DNA of 64,000 nucleotides, from contig NZ_CAMLDC010000012.1 in assembly GCF_946478805.1 (NCBI RefSeq), forward strand, positions 62,001 to 126,000. The letters run 5' to 3'. The DNA is from an uncultured Fluviicola sp. (GTDB taxonomy: Bacteria > Bacteroidota > Bacteroidia > Flavobacteriales > Crocinitomicaceae). The first letter of the stretch is position 1. Each line of letters starts with the position of its first letter. The notes beneath the pieces are model-generated. The model had not been told where the DNA came from and made no database searches. It was given only the letters and a program-made list of their open reading frames with translations. The position numbers were made by a program, and so were the translations under genes. Shown here in pieces: positions 60,220 to 64,000 of the stretch.

Positions 60220-60948
60220 TCACTCTCTTCCAGCTATTTCCCGTAACTGCAAAGCATTCGTATATCCCGCTTCAAAGTAGGTATTGTTGAAATAAACAGA
60301 GCTATCCCGGCTGTCTGTAGGGATGGCTTCACGGAATTTTTCCAGGTCCGCCATTTCATACGACGATTTGAACAATATCGGATTTCCATGGAGCCTGAGA
60401 TAGAAAGAAGATGTGGTATGTATGAAATGAGTTTCCATTCCGGGAAAATCCACATTGCAAAAAGTAATTCCTGCAGCAGCCAACTTTCGCTGAACCGTCT
60501 CATTCCACCAGGAAACATGCCTGAACTCAACCACATTCTCCTGAGAGTTCGGAATGGTTGCCAACACCAATGAAAGATTCTCTTCAGTATAGTGAAAAGA
60601 AGGTGGAAGCTGGAACAGGAAATGCAAACATTTCTCTCCCAAACCCGTTCGAATCAAATTCTGAAAATCCCTTACAAGTGAATCAGAATCACTTAACTTC
60701 CGGATATGAGTGATCTGTTTACTCATTTTGACCGAGAACCGAAAACCAGATGGAGTTACTTCATGGTACTTTTTCAGATCTTTTTCTTTGGGAGTTCTAT
60801 AAAAAGTACCATTCAGCTCAACGGTATTGAAAATGGTACTGTAATATTCCAACCAATCTTTTGGCTGAAGCCCTTCGGGATAAAATTTTTTCTTCCATGA
60901 AGGATAATAATAGCCCGAACATCCGATATATTTTTTCTTCATCTTCAT
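60220..60948 (-). CDS. DUF72 domain protein (YecE-like), second copy
   Basis: 242 aa from the ATG at 60948 (MKMKKKYIGC); an ATG at 60942 and an upstream TTG are alternatives. Canonical DUF72: IGCSGYYYPSWKKKFYPEGL, FNTVELNGTFYRTP, FRFSVKMSKQITHIR, CLHFLFQLPPSFHY, VVEFRHVSWW and the terminal YFNNTYFEAGYTNALQL. More typical than the copy at 19056-19967, which has lost the YFNN. Biochemical function not known. Confidence 0.9.
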   Translation of the reverse strand: MKMKKKYIGCSGYYYPSWKKKFYPEGLQPKDWLEYYSTIFNTVELNGTFYRTPKEKDLKKYHEVTPSGFRFSVKMSKQITHIRKLSDSDSLVRDFQNLIRTGLGEKCLHFLFQLPPSFHYTEENLSLVLATIPNSQENVVEFRHVSWWNETVQRKLAAAGITFCNVDFPGMETHFIHTTSSFYLRLHGNPILFKSSYEMADLEKFREAIPTDSRDSSVYFNNTYFEAGYTNALQLREIAGRE

Positions 60949-60992
60949 TAACAATTTACAACAATAACTATTTCCATACCAGGCGTCGATGG

Positions 60993-61004
60993 CTTAACTT
61001 TAAG
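60993..61004 (+). promoter_or_regulatory. CTTAACTTTAAG box before small basic gene
   Basis: CTTAACTTTAAG, 48 bp before the ATG at 61052. The same 12 bases occur at 62858-62869, 57 bp before the gene at 62926. It contains TAACTTTA, close to the Bacteroidota -7 element TAnnTTTG, but without a clear TTG 19-20 bases upstream. Possible alternative sigma-factor promoter. Confidence 0.4.
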
Positions 61005-61051
61005 CTATTCACCGGCTTGCCGTTTTTTAATATTTATTAAAATCACGAGTT

Positions 61052-61204
61052 ATGAAACAGGAAATAAGAAAACCGGAGTCTTCGGAAGAAATACACCAGG
61101 ATAATCCTTCAGGAATGAAGGAAACGGCTAATAAAACGGATCGGCGAAAACCAAAAAAAGGACTTCCCATAAAAAACGCAGAACGAAAAAGCCCAAATTC
61201 CTAA
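61052..61204 (+). CDS. Small basic hydrophilic protein
   Basis: 50 aa, starting MKQEIRKPESSEEIHQDNPS and ending in a Lys/Arg/Pro-rich tail (DRRKPKKGLPIKNAERK). Likely disordered. No family recognised, but it sits behind a promoter-like box shared with the gene at 62926 and among small stress-type genes, so I think it is real. Confidence 0.5.
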   Translation: MKQEIRKPESSEEIHQDNPSGMKETANKTDRRKPKKGLPIKNAERKSPNS

Positions 61205-61218
61205 ACTCAATTTTAGTT

Positions 61219-62445
61219 TCAATCAAATAAGCTCAGTTGTCCGTCATCTTTCGGAGGCTGAGCTTTTCCATAAATGGTTCTTCCGCCATACTTGTAAGAT
61301 TCTGCACGTTCGCGGTCAATTGCTTTTTCAAACAAATCTTTATCCGGTACAAATTGTTGTTCCACGATCTGTGCCACCAGGTGCAGGTTTCTGATTGCCT
61401 GAGTCCTGTCCGAATTTCCGAGCCTGGCTTTCTCAACAGCAGTACGCAGCACTTGGATCGTATCGTCGTAAACCGTAGTCGGAACCGGGAACGGATGACC
61501 GTCCTTACCGCCATGGGCAAATGAAAAACGTCCCGGATCACTGAATCTGGAAGGAGTGCCATGAATGATCTCACTGACCAAAGCAAGTGATTGGACTGTT
61601 CTCGGCCCCACACCTTCCAGGAGGAGCAATGACTCAAAATCCCGCAGTCCTTTGTCGTGTGCAACCGCCAGAACACTTCCTAAACGTTTCAGATTCACAT
61701 CTTCTGCTCTTAAATCATGATGAGAAGGAAGGATCAGTTTCTGAACTTCCGAAATGACCAGGGAAGGTTTTTCAGCAACCAGTTCAAGTATTCCGGATTT
61801 TGCGGACGTCGCTTTCTTATCTGTCAGGTTCAGGATTTCTCCCTGGTTCTTCCCGTATATAAAGCTGTGTGGTGTCTCTACAAATGACTGCACCTTCTCC
61901 GAATGCCAATGATATCTCCGAGCCATTCCGGACGAGTCATCCATTCCTTGTTGGATCACAACCCATTCACCTTCATCAGTCACGACAAAATTGTGCATGT
62001 ATATTTGAAAACCATCTTGAATGGTGTTATTGTCGACCTTGGCTGTAAGCCTGCTGGAACGTACAAGTTCATTCCCATCCAGTCCCGTTTTATCCGAAAA
62101 ACGCAACAGTTCGTTCGGAGTTTCACGCGAATGCTTTCCTTTTCCACCTGCAATATAGATTCCCAATTCATTTGAACGTGGATTGACAGCTCCTTTCAAA
62201 GCTCCCATGACAGAGGTCGTAATCCCCGAAGAATGCCAATCCATTCCCAATACACAACCAAATGCCTGGAACCAGAACGGGTCACTTAACCGACTCAGAA
62301 CAGCCGATTTCCCATATTCCAATATGATGGCTTCAACAATAGCTCCGCCCAGTGAACGCATGCGCTCAGCCAACCACACGGGTACTTTCCCATAGTGCAA
62401 CGGAAGATCCGCATAACGCCTGGAATCGAAATAAAGTTTGGGCAT
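61219..62445 (-). CDS. DUF763 domain protein
   Basis: 408 aa from the ATG at 62445 (MPKLYFDSRRYADLPLHYGK); an upstream TTG adds 12 residues with no family match. DUF763 features: ADLPLHYGKVPVWLAERM, GIYIAGGKGKHSRETPNELL, MHNFVVTDEGEWVVIQQGM, ESLLLLEGVGPRTVQSLALV (a helix-hairpin-helix-like segment) and FSFAHGGKDGHPFPVP. The HhH suggests nucleic-acid contact; function unknown. Confidence 0.9.
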   Translation of the reverse strand: MPKLYFDSRRYADLPLHYGKVPVWLAERMRSLGGAIVEAIILEYGKSAVLSRLSDPFWFQAFGCVLGMDWHSSGITTSVMGALKGAVNPRSNELGIYIAGGKGKHSRETPNELLRFSDKTGLDGNELVRSSRLTAKVDNNTIQDGFQIYMHNFVVTDEGEWVVIQQGMDDSSGMARRYHWHSEKVQSFVETPHSFIYGKNQGEILNLTDKKATSAKSGILELVAEKPSLVISEVQKLILPSHHDLRAEDVNLKRLGSVLAVAHDKGLRDFESLLLLEGVGPRTVQSLALVSEIIHGTPSRFSDPGRFSFAHGGKDGHPFPVPTTVYDDTIQVLRTAVEKARLGNSDRTQAIRNLHLVAQIVEQQFVPDKDLFEKAIDRERAESYKYGGRTIYGKAQPPKDDGQLSLFD

Positions 62446-62516
62446 ATACAAAGTTACGGAAGGATAATCACTCTGAATCAAGGTGAACTGTTAAAAAGCC
62501 GCCACATCCGATATTA

Positions 62517-62708
62517 CTATACCCTGTTTTTTTCCACCCAATCCTGGATGAAACCCATAACCTTGCCTTTGACAGCATTTCCTTTTTCTGACGAGAGCCA
62601 AATTCCAATCCCAACCCCTGTTGCCGTACCGATTGCGAACGCCTTTACAATTTTTGAAAATTGCGCAGGTTTCTTTTTGCTTTTTGCATTATTTTCAATT
62701 GATTTCAT
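62517..62708 (-). CDS. YtxH-like small membrane-associated protein
   Basis: 63 aa: basic start (SIENNAKSKKKPAQFSKIVK), one Gly-rich hydrophobic segment (AFAIGTATGVGIGIWLSSEK) and an amphipathic tail (VMGFIQDWVEKNR). This is the layout of YtxH-type stress proteins. Confidence 0.7.
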   Translation of the reverse strand: MKSIENNAKSKKKPAQFSKIVKAFAIGTATGVGIGIWLSSEKGNAVKGKVMGFIQDWVEKNRV

Positions 62709-62857
62709 CTTGTATCTTTTTTAGTTTTCTTTATTACCTGAATATCTAAAATAACACTTTGAACAGCTGGAAATCTTACACAATTCGCACATTCATTTCC
62801 GTAATCGCCAAATTATCTTAAATGATCCGACAGCACTTTTTCTGCGGGATTGAATGT

Positions 62858-62869
62858 CTTAACTTTAAG
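62858..62869 (+). promoter_or_regulatory. CTTAACTTTAAG box before gene at 62926
   Basis: Second exact copy of the 12-base box at 60993-61004, 57 bp before the start codon. See that entry. Confidence 0.4.
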
Positions 62870-62925
62870 AGGATGACTTGATCCATTCAAGTGGAGATCA
62901 TTAATAATCAATTAAAACTCGCAAG

Positions 62926-63342
62926 ATGGGAACAGAGAATAATTATGAATTCAAGGACAGACCGGATAAAGGGGAAGGAAGCGATCACGATTCAATGAAA
63001 ACACTGTCTTCAACCACACGCAAATTGTCGGAGAATGGGTATGTGACGCAGTTCAAAGCATTGAAAAACGGATTGGAATCATTAGAAACACACAAGGTAT
63101 TTGCTCCGGACGAAGTGAAAATTATCAATTTTTACCGGTTTGAAGGGGAATCTGACCCCTCGGACAATGCAATCCTATATGTCCTGGAAACCAGCACCGG
63201 GGAAAAGGGAACTCTGACAGATGCTTATGGTGTTTACACGGATCAGAAAGTATCTGAATTCGTGCAACAAGTCGAAGAGATTGAGAAGGCAAAGAGCAAT
63301 CCACCGATAGATGGAAGACCGGAAGACCAGGAAGCAGGTTGA
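62926..63342 (+). CDS. Hypothetical soluble protein
   Basis: 138 aa. Charged N-terminal 35 residues, then MKTLSSTTRKLSENGYVTQF, VFAPDEVKIINFYRFEGESD and ILYVLETSTGEKGTLTDAYG, ending in an acidic tail. Resembles small phosphoribosylpyrophosphate-synthetase-adjacent/stress proteins of Bacteroidota that I cannot name. Ends 20 bp before a strong terminator. Confidence 0.7.
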   Translation: MGTENNYEFKDRPDKGEGSDHDSMKTLSSTTRKLSENGYVTQFKALKNGLESLETHKVFAPDEVKIINFYRFEGESDPSDNAILYVLETSTGEKGTLTDAYGVYTDQKVSEFVQQVEEIEKAKSNPPIDGRPEDQEAG

Positions 63343-63362
63343 CAGCTTTGGTTTATATCATT

Positions 63363-63400
63363 AGAAACCCTCAAACCGGATTAAAGGTTTGAGGGTTTCT
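63363..63400 (+). terminator. Strong rho-independent terminator
   Basis: Perfect 15-bp stem AGAAACCCTCAAACC (63363-63377) and GGTTTGAGGGTTTCT (63386-63400), loop of 8, followed by AATTTTT. Ends the gene at 62926-63342. Confidence 0.9.
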
Positions 63401-63614
63401 AATTTTTGTGCATTCTTTTATTTACTCTAAAATCAATTTTCCGGTTTAAGTGTTCTCCTGTTCAAGAATACAAAACCAATTAAATTTGGATTCTACGAAT
63501 CACTTTTGTAACTTTCATTGAATTCACTTTTCATTTAATAACTACTCTGCGTTAGGTCGACCTCTACACCTACATCGATGTTACAATGTTGTATCATTAA
63601 AACGTTAGAGAGTT

Positions 63615-64000
63615 ATGAAAAAACTATTTCTTTTGGCCGTTATCGCTGTTAGTATCACTTCATTGACAGCCCAAGTAAAAATCGGGGACAATCCCAATAC
63701 GATCAATGCCAATTCCATGCTTGAACTTGAGAGTACCAACAAAGGTTTTTTACCGCCAAGGATTGCTCTCAACAGTCTTTCAAGTACTGCTCCCATGACT
63801 GCTACCATTGCAGAAGGTACGATGGTTTACAGTGATGGAGGTACGCTTCCGGATGGATACTACTATTGGAATTCCACAAGATGGGTCTTGCTCAGCACCG
63901 CGCGTGACAATTATGTACGTGTAAGAACCGAAGCAGACTTTCCTGCACCGGTGGCAGGAGTTATCACACTCGTATCCGGTGTCGAATACGAGATTAACGG
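63615..64000 (+). CDS. Secreted surface protein, N-terminal part only
   Basis: Open at the right edge; 128 codons are visible. Signal peptide MKKLFLLAVIAVSITSLTAQ, then VKIGDNPNTINANSMLELES, NKGFLPPRIALNSLSS and GTMVYSDGGTLPDGYYYWNS. This start (IG-NPxTIxxNSxLELEStxKG-FLPPR) is very common in Bacteroidota secreted fibrillar or adhesin-like proteins. The C-terminal function domain lies beyond the window. Confidence 0.88.
   Translation, partial: MKKLFLLAVIAVSITSLTAQVKIGDNPNTINANSMLELESTNKGFLPPRIALNSLSSTAPMTATIAEGTMVYSDGGTLPDGYYYWNSTRWVLLSTARDNYVRVRTEADFPAPVAGVITLVSGVEYEIN

Noticed and set aside
1..64000. tRNA, rRNA, CRISPR, insertion sequence or replication origin
   Set aside because: I found no cloverleaf, rRNA motif, spacer array, transposase or dnaA-box cluster in any intergenic region.

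Overview
The window looks like a chromosomal segment of a Bacteroidota bacterium, probably Flavobacteriales. The support is moderate to low GC, almost no Shine-Dalgarno sequences, many short signal peptides and lipoboxes ending in SC, and family content (DUF2490, DUF6496, DUF6766, GH130 plus GT4, a Bacteroidota-style contractile injection system). Fluviicola or another Crocinitomicaceae member is my guess; the sequence alone does not prove genus.

Layout. (1) 1-15.2 kb is mostly minus strand: a truncated nitronate monooxygenase, two tandem outer-membrane-like paralogues, a small lipoprotein, an AraC regulator with a complete RND efflux system (adaptor, pump, outer membrane channel), then a fatty-acyl cluster (FabF-like synthase, hotdog thioesterase, SDR, thiolase) headed by a TetR regulator. 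Two identical 18-bp operators, in opposite orientation, lie in front of the regulator and the thiolase. (2) 15.2-20.2 kb is an AT-rich accessory stretch with a three-gene cassette of unknown function, small ORFs and a DUF72 gene. (3) 20.2-41.4 kb is the centrepiece, all on the plus strand: a complete extracellular contractile injection system (eCIS, Afp/PVC/MAC type). Its order is HTH regulator, DUF4255 terminator, unknown protein, sheath, two tube proteins, DUF5908, LysM adaptor, VgrG-like spike, PAAR tip, gp25, gpJ-type baseplate, fibre-like protein, second baseplate protein, tape measure, two cargo toxins, AAA+ ATPase and an unusual signal-peptide plus transmembrane protein. (4) 41.4-45.4 kb is minus strand: a RibD/DHFR-like reductase, a Crp/Fnr regulator and three secreted proteins. 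(5) 45.6-50.5 kb holds four tandem paralogous multi-pass membrane proteins running into a LuxR-type histidine kinase and response regulator. (6) 50.5-55.1 kb holds a lipoprotein hydrolase, a YbjN-like protein, an MFS transporter, a third eCIS-type cargo toxin and small proteins. (7) 55.3-63.6 kb holds GH130, a GT4 fusion, CinA, DUF6766, DUF72, DUF763 and small stress-type genes, then a secreted protein that runs off the right edge.

The strongest discovery candidate is the eCIS with its cargo. Three proteins (two inside the operon, one 14 kb away) share a compact H-x-[LIV]-[NP]-x-[NR]-[IW]-G-G-x-G...N-x-x-P core that resembles a His-Me (beta-beta-alpha metal) nuclease site. Two of them carry nearly identical DUF4157 HEAWH domains. 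A second candidate is the array of four GGYYHP-motif membrane proteins coupled to a two-component system whose kinase has no sensor domain of its own. No tRNA, rRNA, CRISPR array, transposase or integrase was seen.
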